Of a DNA stretch of 14,152 nt, positions 6,569 to 13,752 are shown one piece after another. Origin of the DNA: Rickettsiales bacterium (lineage in GTDB: Bacteria; Pseudomonadota; Alphaproteobacteria; Rickettsiales; UBA3002); the NCBI GenBank assembly GCA_021300075.1, contig JAJTIB010000110.1, positions 1 to 14,152 on the forward strand, written 5' to 3'. The notes under the pieces were generated by a model. That model was not told the DNA's origin. It worked only from the letters and a program-made list of their open reading frames with translations, and ran no database searches. A program made the position numbers and the translations under genes. The first letter of the stretch is position 1; the number at the start of each line of letters is the position of its first letter.

Positions 6569-8752
6569 CTAGACACTCGGTGTCAACGACCGCGAAAAAA
6601 CGAGCGTCACCTGCGCGCCGCCGCCCTCGCGATTGGCGAGCGTGATACTTCCTTTATGTTCTTCCATGCTGCGTTTGACAATCGCAAGCCCCAGCCCCGT
6701 GCCTTTGCTGCGCGTCGTGACATAAGGCTCCGTCAGGGTCGCGATCTTATCTGGCGGGAAGCCCGGACCATCATCTTCGAGCACAAGCTGCAGGGTTTCC
6801 GCATCGCTTGTCAGCCGTATGATGAGAGTGCCTGGGCGTGCGCCGGATTCCATGGCCTCGGCTGCGTTTTTGAAAAGATTCAGAAGCAGCTGACTGACCA
6901 GACGTTCGTCGCACACCAATGGCGCGGATTCGGGCAGTTCGAGGCGGCAGGTCATGTTAGGATAGGCGGTCTGCGCTGAAAAAACAGCACGGCGCACGAG
7001 GGCGACCAGATCCTCGGCATGAAATTGAGACGCCGGCATCCGTGCAAAAGCTACGAATTCCTCAACCATACGGCCAATATCGCGCACATGGCGGGTGATA
7101 GTATCGAGGTAACGCAGATAGCCTTCCCTGTCGCTCGTGATTTCATGGGCGTATTTCTTCCGCAACCGCTCGGTCGAAAGCGCAATCGGGGTCAGCGGAT
7201 TTTTTATCTCATGGGCGATGCGTCGCGCCACATCCGCCCAGGCTGCGCTGCGCTGCGCGAGCTGCAGGTCGGTGATGTCATCAAAGGTAACGATGAAGCC
7301 TTCAATCCGCGCATCAAATCGCTCAACCGTAATCCTGACCTGCAAGGTAGCGCGCGCATCGCCGCGTTCAATCACAATCTGGCGGGATACGCCGCGCTCA
7401 GGTTTACTCTCGGCATCCGCCAAGAGCGCCGCCATTGGCGATGCCAATACCGCCAGCGACTGACCGGTGAGGATGGCGTCTTCGGCTAGCCCCAGTAATG
7501 AGGGCGCCAGCCGATTATAGAGCTTGATGCGCCCTTGGGCGTCGAGTGCGATGACCCCGGCAGAAACACCCGAAAGTACCGCCTCGATAAAACGTCGGCG
7601 CTCATCCATTGTGCGGTTGGCGAGCATCAATTCCTTGCGCTGCTTGTCAATCTGCGCGGTCATACGATTGAAGGTACGCGCCAATGTCGCGATTTCGTCA
7701 CCCTGACGGCCTTCAGGCACTTTGATGCTGTAATCACCGGCGCGCACGCGCTCAGTTGCTGCCACCATCTGGGTGATGGGTCCAATCAGGCGCATTGCCA
7801 GCTGCATCCCCGCCCAGATTGCGCCAAGCAGCAGTAATAAGGCCAGCATCAGAAATGCGACCGAGAATTGCAGGCGCAGTCCCGCAATCCCGCGTTCGAG
7901 TTTTTTGAATTGCAGAATCGTTTTTTCGGCTGTCTGCATGTGATGAATCACGGTTGGATCCACCACGCGGCTTACCAACAGGTAAAGATCGGGATACTGA
8001 TTAAATTTTACCACGGCCTGAATCCGGTCATCGCCCTCCCCCAGTACCACCACATCTCCGGTATCGGCGCGTTTGAAGATTTCCTCGGGCAGGCGTTCAA
8101 AGACCAGCGAGAAGGACAAGGCCGTGCGCGCCAGCACGCGGTTACGATCGAAGATAATAGCTTCGGAGAGATTGCGAAACGCCGCCTGTACGGTGAGTTG
8201 CTGTTTGAATGCCTCCGAATTGATGGCCATAAGCGAGGATTCGCGGCGAACATCTTCGGCAATCGACACTGCATCGCTTTGGATCGCGGTACGGTGCTCG
8301 TTCATATAGGCGCGGGCAATCATCACCGATTCGTTGAGCGCGCCCGCCACCCGCTCATCAAACCAGGCTTTGACGCCGATATTGAAAAATACGGTGGAGA
8401 AAATCGAGACAATGAGCGTGGGCACGATTGTCACCACGCAGAACATCAGAAGAATACGCCCCTGCAGCCGCGTGCCCACCAAGCCACGACGCGAGTCCTG
8501 CCACAGGCGATAGGCACGGCGCAACACGATCACCGCCAGCATCAACAACAGCAGCAGGGCCGAAAGTACGAGCAGTAGAATGGATTGTGGGGTGTTATCG
8601 CCACGCCCGGCATCCTCGACCAACATCCCAAGCAAAATCGTAGTGATGAGTGCCAGCGTGCCCAGCGTCAACCAGATAACAAATCGCCGCACCCAGCGCG
8701 AGGGCTTGCGCGGCAGGCGCGTGGCCGATGGCAGTTCACTGGTCACGCTCAT
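6569..8752 (-). CDS. ntrY: NtrY, membrane sensor histidine kinase
   Basis: 727 residues, typical for NtrY. Predicted membrane segments lie at about 22-44, 56-78, 100-123 and 297-321. The stretch between the third and fourth (~125-295) is a large extracytoplasmic sensor region. Then come HAMP (~322-373), PAS (~385-495), the H-box RRIAHEIKNPLTPI with phospho-accepting His514, the N-box NLFKNAAEAM (625-634), the G1 box DDGPGF (660-665) and the G2 box GTGLGLAIV (684-692). It autophosphorylates and passes phosphate to NtrX, encoded next. Its ATG overlaps the ntrC stop by 4 bp (ATGA), so translation is probably coupled to ntrC and the two systems are transcribed together. Confidence 0.95.
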   Translation of the reverse strand: MSVTSELPSATRLPRKPSRWVRRFVIWLTLGTLALITTILLGMLVEDAGRGDNTPQSILLLVLSALLLLLMLAVIVLRRAYRLWQDSRRGLVGTRLQGRILLMFCVVTIVPTLIVSIFSTVFFNIGVKAWFDERVAGALNESVMIARAYMNEHRTAIQSDAVSIAEDVRRESSLMAINSEAFKQQLTVQAAFRNLSEAIIFDRNRVLARTALSFSLVFERLPEEIFKRADTGDVVVLGEGDDRIQAVVKFNQYPDLYLLVSRVVDPTVIHHMQTAEKTILQFKKLERGIAGLRLQFSVAFLMLALLLLLGAIWAGMQLAMRLIGPITQMVAATERVRAGDYSIKVPEGRQGDEIATLARTFNRMTAQIDKQRKELMLANRTMDERRRFIEAVLSGVSAGVIALDAQGRIKLYNRLAPSLLGLAEDAILTGQSLAVLASPMAALLADAESKPERGVSRQIVIERGDARATLQVRITVERFDARIEGFIVTFDDITDLQLAQRSAAWADVARRIAHEIKNPLTPIALSTERLRKKYAHEITSDREGYLRYLDTITRHVRDIGRMVEEFVAFARMPASQFHAEDLVALVRRAVFSAQTAYPNMTCRLELPESAPLVCDERLVSQLLLNLFKNAAEAMESGARPGTLIIRLTSDAETLQLVLEDDGPGFPPDKIATLTEPYVTTRSKGTGLGLAIVKRSMEEHKGSITLANREGGGAQVTLVFSRSLTPSV

Positions 8753-10212
8753 GCCACTTCTTTCAGCAGTGTTCGCACATCAATCGCCAGTTCGCGCATT
8801 TTTTTTCTGAGCGTATTGCGGTTGATGCCTAAAATCTCGGCGGCGCGAATCTGATTGCCGCCAGTGGCGCGCAGTGTCTGCTCAAGCAGGGGTTTTTCAA
8901 CCAGCTGCATCATGCGGTTATAAAGCCCGGGCGCAGGTAATTCCTGGCCGTGGGTTGCGAAAAAATGGCGCAGATGCCGTGCGACTTCGCCCGCAAAACT
9001 CTCCGTGCTTTCGGGCACTGGCAAAGCGGCGGTGGGCAAGACCACCACCGAGGACGCACTGAGTAATGGCGCAATATCTGCCGCACTCACCCTTGGCGCG
9101 GCTTCGACCGCCAGCAGGCGGTAGATGAAATTCTCGAGTTCACGGATATTGCCTTTCCAAGGCGCATCCATGAGGAGCGCCAGCGCCGAAGCATCGAGAG
9201 TTTTCTGTGGCAGACCACGTGCCACGCCCTGCGCGATGAAATATTCGACCAGTGCCGCAATATCTTCACGCCGTTCGCGCAGCGGAGGCAACGGCAACGG
9301 CACGACGTTCAGGCGGTAATAAAGATCCTCGCGGAAGCTACCCTCGGCGACGTGGCGCGTCAGGTCGCGGTGGGTGGCAGTGATGATGCGAACATCTGTG
9401 CGGATGTTTCGCACCGAACCAATCGGCGAGAACTCACCCTCCTGCAGCACGCGCAGCAAACGTGTCTGCGCCTCCATCGGCATGTCACCGATTTCATCGA
9501 GAAACAACGTGCCACCATGCGCCCGCTCAAACGCGCCAAGCTGACGTTGATGCGCGCCGGTGAAAGCACCTTTTTCATGACCAAAGAGGGCGCTTTCAAT
9601 CAATTCACGCGGAATCGCCGCCATGTTAAGCGCAATGAACGGCGCGACTTTGCGGCGACTGAGGCCATGCAGCGCCCGTGCCACCAGCTCCTTACCAGTG
9701 CCGGATTCCCCTTGAATCAGCACTGTCAGATCGTTGCTGATAAGGCGGGTGAGCAGCCGGAAAACATCCTGCATCGCCGCTGATTTACCCACCAGCGTCA
9801 CACCGGGAGCGATGGTGACGATGCCCTCTTGCGGGTCAGTTTGCACATGGCTTTCACGGCGGAGTGCGCGGGCGACGGACTCAACTAAGAGCGCAAGATC
9901 AAACGGTTTGGGAAGAAATTCTACGGCTCCCAGATCCTGCGCCCGAGCGGCGTTCAGCAGCATATTATGCGCGCTCATGACGATCACTGGCAGTTCGGGA
10001 TAAAGGCGATGCCATTCCATCAGACCGTCCAGCCCATTACCCGAGGGCATAGTCACATCCGTTACCACCAGATCCACGGGACTCTGGGCAAGACGGCGCG
10101 TGGCTTCGGGCACACTTTCGGCGCGTTCGACGCGATAACCCTCGCGGCCAAGGGCGCGCGCCAGCACGGTCAGAATGGCGGTGTCATCATCAACTAACAG
10201 AATGGTTTTCAT
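8749..10212 (-). CDS. ntrC: NtrC, sigma54-dependent nitrogen response regulator
   Basis: 487 residues: receiver with Asp8-Asp10 and phospho-acceptor Asp52 (VVTDVTMPSGNGLDG), a sigma54-activating AAA+ domain with Walker A GESGTGKE, an intact GAFTGA loop (HEKGAFTGAH) and Walker B GGTLFLDEIGD, and a Fis-type helix-turn-helix at the C-terminus (NQIRAAEILGINRNTLRKKM). NtrC activates nitrogen-scavenging genes with sigma54-RNA polymerase when phosphorylated by NtrB. ATG 10212 is preferred because MKTILLVDDD is the usual receiver start; an in-frame start at 10266 adds 18 non-homologous residues and would begin upstream of the predicted promoter's -10 box. The Shine-Dalgarno is weak (AGG within TAGGCAG, 10225-10219). 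A 206-bp gap to ntrB contains a promoter, an operator-like dyad and repeats. Confidence 0.95.
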   Translation of the reverse strand: MKTILLVDDDTAILTVLARALGREGYRVERAESVPEATRRLAQSPVDLVVTDVTMPSGNGLDGLMEWHRLYPELPVIVMSAHNMLLNAARAQDLGAVEFLPKPFDLALLVESVARALRRESHVQTDPQEGIVTIAPGVTLVGKSAAMQDVFRLLTRLISNDLTVLIQGESGTGKELVARALHGLSRRKVAPFIALNMAAIPRELIESALFGHEKGAFTGAHQRQLGAFERAHGGTLFLDEIGDMPMEAQTRLLRVLQEGEFSPIGSVRNIRTDVRIITATHRDLTRHVAEGSFREDLYYRLNVVPLPLPPLRERREDIAALVEYFIAQGVARGLPQKTLDASALALLMDAPWKGNIRELENFIYRLLAVEAAPRVSAADIAPLLSASSVVVLPTAALPVPESTESFAGEVARHLRHFFATHGQELPAPGLYNRMMQLVEKPLLEQTLRATGGNQIRAAEILGINRNTLRKKMRELAIDVRTLLKEVA

Positions 10213-10218
10213 GATTGC

Positions 10219-10237
10219 CTGCCTATTTTTTAGGCAG
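10219..10237. promoter_or_regulatory. Perfect 19-bp dyad at the ntrC start region, operator or hairpin
   Basis: CTGCCTA (10219-10225) and TAGGCAG (10231-10237) form a perfect 7-bp inverted repeat with a 5-nt spacer. The dyad abuts the predicted -10 box (10238-10243) and covers the expected transcription start near 10231, a classic place for a repressor operator. In readthrough RNA from dusB-ntrB the same bases could form a hairpin masking the only Shine-Dalgarno-like bases of ntrC, 6 nt before its ATG. Confidence 0.55.
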
Positions 10238-10266
10238 TTTATAGGTTGCAGGCACAAAAAAAGCAA
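10238..10266 (-). promoter_or_regulatory. Predicted sigma70-type promoter of ntrC(-ntrY)
   Basis: On the minus strand TTGCTT (10266-10261) and TATAAA (10243-10238) are separated by exactly 17 nt. The -10 box matches the consensus in 5 of 6 positions. The expected start is A10231 or nearby, giving an ntrC leader of about 19 nt. This would make ntrC expression partly independent of dusB-ntrB. Confidence 0.5.
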
Positions 10267-10306
10267 CGCGGAAAATGGGAAGTGAGGTGTCGGGGCTCAG
10301 GTATTG

Positions 10307-10409
10307 GGTTGTAGGTTAGAGGTTAGAGGTTAGAGCGCTTACAGTGCAAAGAGCATGGCATTGCCACACGAACGGGAAAACTAAAACCTACAAACTAAAA
10401 CCTACAACC
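10307..10409. repeat. Inverted and tandem repeat cluster between ntrB and ntrC
   Basis: GGTTGTAGGTT (10307-10317) has an exact inverted copy AACCTACAACC (10399-10409). Overlapping the left copy, the heptamer GGTTAGA occurs three times in tandem (10314-10334). On the right, the 14-mer AAACTAAAACCTAC is duplicated in tandem (10378-10391, 10392-10405). All units share a GGTT(TT)AG/GTAGGTT theme, and another variant, TAGGTTGCAGG, lies at 10242-10252. The 61-bp core between them is unique. It is located immediately after the ntrB stop. Confidence 0.75.
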
Positions 10410-10418
10410 TGCCCTGTC

Positions 10419-11198
10419 TCACTCCTGCGGCAGATAGATGCTGAAAATCGCCGGCGCATCGGGCGCGGATTCGCAGGCGACCAGCCCGCCCTGCTCTTCC
10501 ATCAGCCGTGCAACGATGGCCAGTCCCAGTCCCTTGCCGCCTTCGCGGCCAGTAGCAAAGGGCGTAAACAGTCGCGGAGCAATGGTCGCAGGGATGCCTG
10601 CGCCATTATCTTCAATCCGCACCTGAATGGGCAATAGGCGGCCACCCTCGCGCCGCATGCGCTCGCCAATCAGGTAGCGGGTGCGGAGAGTAATGGTCGG
10701 CGCCGCCAGCGACTGCACCGATTCGGCGGCGTTTTTCACCAGATTCATCAACGCCTGAATAAGCGCCGCACGGTGGCCTATAACCTGTGGCAAAGACGGG
10801 TCGTAATGGGTGATGAAACGCACACCAGAAGCGAAGGAGCTGGCGGCGGCAAGGCGCACATATTCAGTGACTTCGTGAATGTTGAACGCCTCGGGCGCGC
10901 GCGGAGGCTCCGGCGTGAGCGGATCAAGCCGCACCACCAGCGCCTCGATGCGCCGCGCTTCGTCGATAATCAGGCGGGCGAGGGTTTTGTCCTCCTCGCC
11001 ACTCGATTGTTCGAGCAGTTGCGCCGCCCCTTTGATGGCGAGTAAGGGATTGCGGATTTCATGGGCGAGACTTGCGGCAAGCTGCGCGCTCATCGCCGTC
11101 CACTCCGGGGCGGGAAGCACGAAGTCGGGTCGGGAGGTGGGTTTAGGGTTGGTCATATACATATTCCAATTTTTCTTACAAAATGATGCGCCGCGCAC
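10419..11198 (-). CDS. ntrB: NtrB-type histidine kinase lacking the N-terminal PAS domain
   Basis: The kinase partner of NtrC. It has the H-box LAASLAHEIRNPLLAIKGAAQLL with phospho-accepting His46, typical of NtrB; the N-box NLVKNAAESV (152-161); the G1 box EDNGAGIP (196-203); and the G2 box GKGLGLAIV (221-229). At 259 residues it is about 100 shorter than usual NtrB proteins because only ~45 residues precede the H-box, leaving no room for the PAS sensor. The upstream 57 bp to dusB cannot encode it. The start is uncertain: GTG 11198 has a strong GGGAGG (11209-11204) 5 nt upstream, and ATG 11162 or 11156 are alternatives with weak sites. In known systems NtrB is a bifunctional kinase/phosphatase governed by PII proteins. 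It lies downstream of dusB in the same direction. Confidence 0.9.
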   Translation of the reverse strand: MRGASFCKKNWNMYMTNPKPTSRPDFVLPAPEWTAMSAQLAASLAHEIRNPLLAIKGAAQLLEQSSGEEDKTLARLIIDEARRIEALVVRLDPLTPEPPRAPEAFNIHEVTEYVRLAAASSFASGVRFITHYDPSLPQVIGHRAALIQALMNLVKNAAESVQSLAAPTITLRTRYLIGERMRREGGRLLPIQVRIEDNGAGIPATIAPRLFTPFATGREGGKGLGLAIVARLMEEQGGLVACESAPDAPAIFSIYLPQE

Positions 11199-11200
11199 CC

Positions 11201-11221
11201 CCTCCTCCCTGGGGAAGGAGG
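11201..11221 (-). promoter_or_regulatory. Hairpin containing the ntrB Shine-Dalgarno sequence
   Basis: CCTCCTCCC (11201-11209) is complementary to GGGAAGGAGG (11212-11221) apart from one bulged A. Read as ntrB mRNA, the 3' arm is GGGAGGAGG directly before the GTG start, so the structure could hide the ribosome-binding site. The tight 2-nt loop means the top pair probably opens. Confidence 0.4.
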
Positions 11222-11255
11222 AACATCCACCATCAATTATGCCAATCCAGCATCA

Positions 11256-12302
11256 TCACTCCCCCTCGCTCACCCGCTCATGGGTGCGCTGGGTGACGCC
11301 ACGCTGTAATAAATCGTCGTAATAATCGCGGATGGCGAGGCGGACTTCGTCGGCATTGGTCATGCGGTTGACGCGGTGGCGGTATTCGGCAGCCGAGTGC
11401 AGGCCGCTGGCATACCAGCCAATATGTTTACGGGCGATGCGAATGCCGTTTTCCGTGCCGTAATAGCTTAGCATATCGTCGTAATGTTCAAGCACGATGT
11501 CGCGCTGATGGTCGAGCGCAGGGTCTGGTATCGCGTGGCCGCGAAGATACTGGCAGGCCTGATGCACAAACCAGGGGCGGCCATAGCTGCCACGCCCGAT
11601 CATCACTCCATCCGCGCCGGATTGCTCAAGCGCGCAGTCAATATCCTTGTAGGTTGTGATGTCGCCATTGACGATGACGGGCAGATTCACCGCCTCCTTG
11701 ACACGGCGAACAAAGCCCCAGTCGGCGCTGCCTTTATACATCTGGCAGCGGGTGCGGCCATGGACCGTAATCATGCGAATACCGACATCTTCGGCGATTT
11801 TCGCGATTTTCGGAGCGTTAAGAGACTGATGATCCCAACCCATCCGCATTTTGAGGGTCACGGGAATCTTAACCGCTTTGGCGGTCGCCTCTAAAATCCG
11901 CGCTGCAAGCGGCTCGTCGCGCAGCAGGGACGACCCGGCCATGCCATTCACCACTTTTTTGACCGGACAGCCGAAATTGATGTCGATGATGTCGGCCCCA
12001 CGATCCTCATTCAATTTCGCAGCCTCAGCCATTACCTCCGGGTCGCAGCCCGCCAGCTGTACCGAGAACGGGCGCTCGGCCACGTCCCGCGCCGCCATCC
12101 TCAGCGCGTTTCGGGTTTCGAGAATCACGGCCTTACTTGCAATCATTTCTGAGACCACAAGGGGCGCACCGAAGCGTTTCACCAGCTTACGAAAAGGCAA
12201 ATCCGACACGCCCGTCATCGGCGCGAGAATCGCGTGATCTTCAAGCGTAATCGGGCCGATCTGAATCGGCGCGCGAGGCCTTGTATTTTCCGCTGTGTTC
12301 AT
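11256..12302 (-). CDS. dusB: tRNA-dihydrouridine synthase DusB (NifR3 family)
   Basis: An FMN-dependent enzyme that reduces specific uridines in tRNA to dihydrouridine using NADPH. The 348-residue protein has the Dus hallmarks: LAPMTGVSDLPFR (26-38), SVQLAGCDPEVMAEAA (80-95), DIINFGCP-type DINFGCPVKKVVNG (107-120) with catalytic Cys112, VTLKMRMGWD (148-157), ITVHGRTRCQMYKGSADW (178-195), VIVNGDI, and GADGVMIGRGSYGRPW for FMN phosphate. In alphaproteobacteria this gene (historically nifR3) is the usual first gene before ntrB, as here. ATG 12302 has no Shine-Dalgarno, and a predicted -10 box lies only 8 nt upstream, so the transcript may be leaderless. Confidence 0.94.
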   Translation of the reverse strand: MNTAENTRPRAPIQIGPITLEDHAILAPMTGVSDLPFRKLVKRFGAPLVVSEMIASKAVILETRNALRMAARDVAERPFSVQLAGCDPEVMAEAAKLNEDRGADIIDINFGCPVKKVVNGMAGSSLLRDEPLAARILEATAKAVKIPVTLKMRMGWDHQSLNAPKIAKIAEDVGIRMITVHGRTRCQMYKGSADWGFVRRVKEAVNLPVIVNGDITTYKDIDCALEQSGADGVMIGRGSYGRPWFVHQACQYLRGHAIPDPALDHQRDIVLEHYDDMLSYYGTENGIRIARKHIGWYASGLHSAAEYRHRVNRMTNADEVRLAIRDYYDDLLQRGVTQRTHERVSEGE

Positions 12303-12310
12303 GGATCGCC

Positions 12311-12339
12311 GCTATATCGCAGGATGAGGGGGGATGCAA
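12311..12339 (-). promoter_or_regulatory. Predicted dusB promoter giving a (near-)leaderless mRNA
   Basis: On the minus strand TTGCAT (12339-12334) and TATAGC (12316-12311) are separated by 17 nt. Eight bases separate the -10 box from the dusB ATG, so transcription should begin at or within a few bases of the start codon. This fits the missing Shine-Dalgarno. Confidence 0.5.
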
Positions 12340-12369
12340 TCAGATAGCCCCGCGAACACATGGTTTTTG

Positions 12370-12397
12370 ATGACATCGCATCGGCATGGGCTATGCT
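12370..12397 (+). promoter_or_regulatory. Predicted ispDF promoter giving a leaderless mRNA
   Basis: ATGACA (12370-12375, 5 of 6 to TTGACA) and TATGCT (12392-12397) are separated by 16 nt. The chosen ATG (12404) lies 6 nt after the -10 box, at the expected transcription start. No Shine-Dalgarno precedes that ATG. Confidence 0.4.
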
Positions 12398-12403
12398 GGC
12401 CCT

Positions 12404-13660
12404 ATGACGCAGCCTCGAATTTACGCTTTAATTGTCGCGGGTGGTGCGGGTAGTCGCATGGGCGGCAAGACGCCCAAGCAATACCAGCCACTGCTCGGTG
12501 CACCGATGCTGCGCTATGCGCTGACGCGATTTCTACAGCATCCGCAGATTGATGGAGTGATGGCCGTGATTCGGCCGGAGGATGTGGGATTGTATGAAGC
12601 GGCGATTCCCTCCCTTATCTCCCCCATGCAGGCGGGAGGAATATGGGAGAACGCGCAAGGGGGAGCTTCGCTAAAATCATCCACCCCGTTTATGGAGCAG
12701 AAAGAGGGGGGGAATCCCGCCCCAGAACAAATGCAAGATTTAAGAGGAAAACTCCTGCCGCCCACCGCTGGCGGTGCGACGCGGCAGGATTCGGTGCGTT
12801 ATGGCCTCGAGGCACTCACCCCCCTCGCTCCCGATTTTGTGCTGATTCATGACGCCGCCCGCCCCTTTATTTCCGCGGCGCTCATTAATCAGGTGCTTGA
12901 TGCGCTTGATGGTAAGGCGGCGATTATCCCTGCCCTGCCTGTCGTGGATACCATTCGTAATGAAGCGGGTGAAACACTTGAGCGCGACACACTCAAGCGT
13001 ATCCAGACACCGCAGGCTTTTCCCTTCCAGCGTATTTTGCAACTCCATCAACAAAGTCATCGCCACAGCATGACCGATGATGCCGCATTATGGATGGCGG
13101 CGGGCGGCGAAGTGCAATATGTGATGGGCGAGGAAAGGAATCGTAAAATGACCAGCGCCGAAGATATGACGATGGCAACACTCGGCATGCCGCGTGTGGG
13201 TATGGGGTTTGACGTACACCGACTGGTGGCCGGCGACGGTATGATGCTTGGCGGCATTCGCATCCCCTCATCATACGCGCTTGAAGGCCATTCGGATGCG
13301 GATGTGGTGCTGCATGCTTTGGTGGATGCGCTTTTGGGCACAATAGCTGCTGGCGACATCGGCACATATTTTCCGCCCTCCGACGCGAAATGGAAGGGCG
13401 CGAATTCGGCGCAGTTTGTCGCGCATGCCGCGAAGCTACTTGCGGCCAAGGGCGCGCATATCATCCATCTCGACATCACAATAATCTGTGAAACGCCAAA
13501 AATTGCACCCCACCGCGAAGCGATGCGCCTGAGGATTGCGAGCCTGCTCAGCATTGAGCCTGAAAGCGTGAGTGTCAAAGCCACCACCAGCGAGGGGCTG
13601 GGCTTCACGGGACGGAGCGAGGGCATCGCCGCACAGGTGGTGGCAACGGTGAGTATTTAA
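12404..13660 (+). CDS. ispDF: IspDF, bifunctional MEP-pathway enzyme
   Basis: A fusion typical of alphaproteobacteria. The N-terminal IspD half converts MEP and CTP to CDP-ME; the C-terminal IspF half cyclises CDP-ME-2-phosphate to MEcPP, both for isoprenoid synthesis. IspD motifs are ALIVAGGAGSRMGGKTPKQY (8-27), GGATRQDSV (123-131), VLIHDAARPFI (146-156), IPALPVVDTI (175-184) and RIQTPQAF (199-206). IspF starts near residue 262 with RVGMGFDVHRL, holding the metal-binding DVH, followed by GHSDADVVLHALVDALLG, the TYFPPSD region and KATTSEGLGFTGRSEGIAA. The 418-residue length exceeds the usual ~380-390 because residues 68-104 are encoded by an inserted palindromic element. ATG 12404 is preferred as the start because MTQPRIYALIVAGG fits IspD; an in-frame ATG at 12386 lies upstream of the predicted -10 box. 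Confidence 0.93.
   Translation: MTQPRIYALIVAGGAGSRMGGKTPKQYQPLLGAPMLRYALTRFLQHPQIDGVMAVIRPEDVGLYEAAIPSLISPMQAGGIWENAQGGASLKSSTPFMEQKEGGNPAPEQMQDLRGKLLPPTAGGATRQDSVRYGLEALTPLAPDFVLIHDAARPFISAALINQVLDALDGKAAIIPALPVVDTIRNEAGETLERDTLKRIQTPQAFPFQRILQLHQQSHRHSMTDDAALWMAAGGEVQYVMGEERNRKMTSAEDMTMATLGMPRVGMGFDVHRLVAGDGMMLGGIRIPSSYALEGHSDADVVLHALVDALLGTIAAGDIGTYFPPSDAKWKGANSAQFVAHAAKLLAAKGAHIIHLDITIICETPKIAPHREAMRLRIASLLSIEPESVSVKATTSEGLGFTGRSEGIAAQVVATVSI
12605..12715. repeat. Palindromic element inserted in frame within the IspD coding region
   Basis: Terminal inverted repeats ATTCCCTCCC (12605-12614) and GGGGGGGAAT (12706-12715) match at 9 of 10 positions and enclose G/C-homopolymer-rich DNA (CTCCCCC, GGGAGG, AGGGGGAG) unlike the rest of the gene. 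The element is 111 bp, exactly 37 codons, and keeps the frame open. It encodes a low-complexity segment (from IPSLISPMQAGG to QKEGGN) that has no counterpart between strand VMAVIRPEDVGLYEAA and KLLPPTAGGATRQDSV in other IspD proteins, where this surface loop is short. Removing it leaves EAA-PAPEQMQDLRGKLLPP, close to a normal loop length. Confidence 0.7.
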
Positions 13661-13704
13661 ATGACACTCAAGCGGCGCGCGGCCATTCTCACTCCATAGG
13701 GGTC

Positions 13705-13742
13705 CAGGCGTGCTTATTTAGTAAGAAGATAAATCGCACCTG
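13705..13742. terminator. Imperfect hairpin in the convergent ispDF/RND gap
   Basis: CAGG 13705-13708, TGC 13711-13713 and TTAT 13714-13717 can pair with ATAA 13729-13732, GCA 13736-13738 and CCTG 13739-13742, giving 11 pairs with two bulges and an 11-nt loop. It lies between the ends of two convergent genes. There is no T-tract on either side, so termination activity is doubtful. Confidence 0.25.
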
Positions 13743-13752
13743 AAGCAGCGCG

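Noticed and set aside
7868..8578. Long open frame opposite the ntrY sensor region
   Set aside because: It mirrors ntrY codon usage, ends in a Gln-rich low-complexity tail, has no credible start signal and overlaps a fully conserved kinase gene.
5018..12302. The ntr block as a mobile or accessory island
   Set aside because: Gene order and content match the conserved alphaproteobacterial core locus; no integrase, tRNA or transposase is present.
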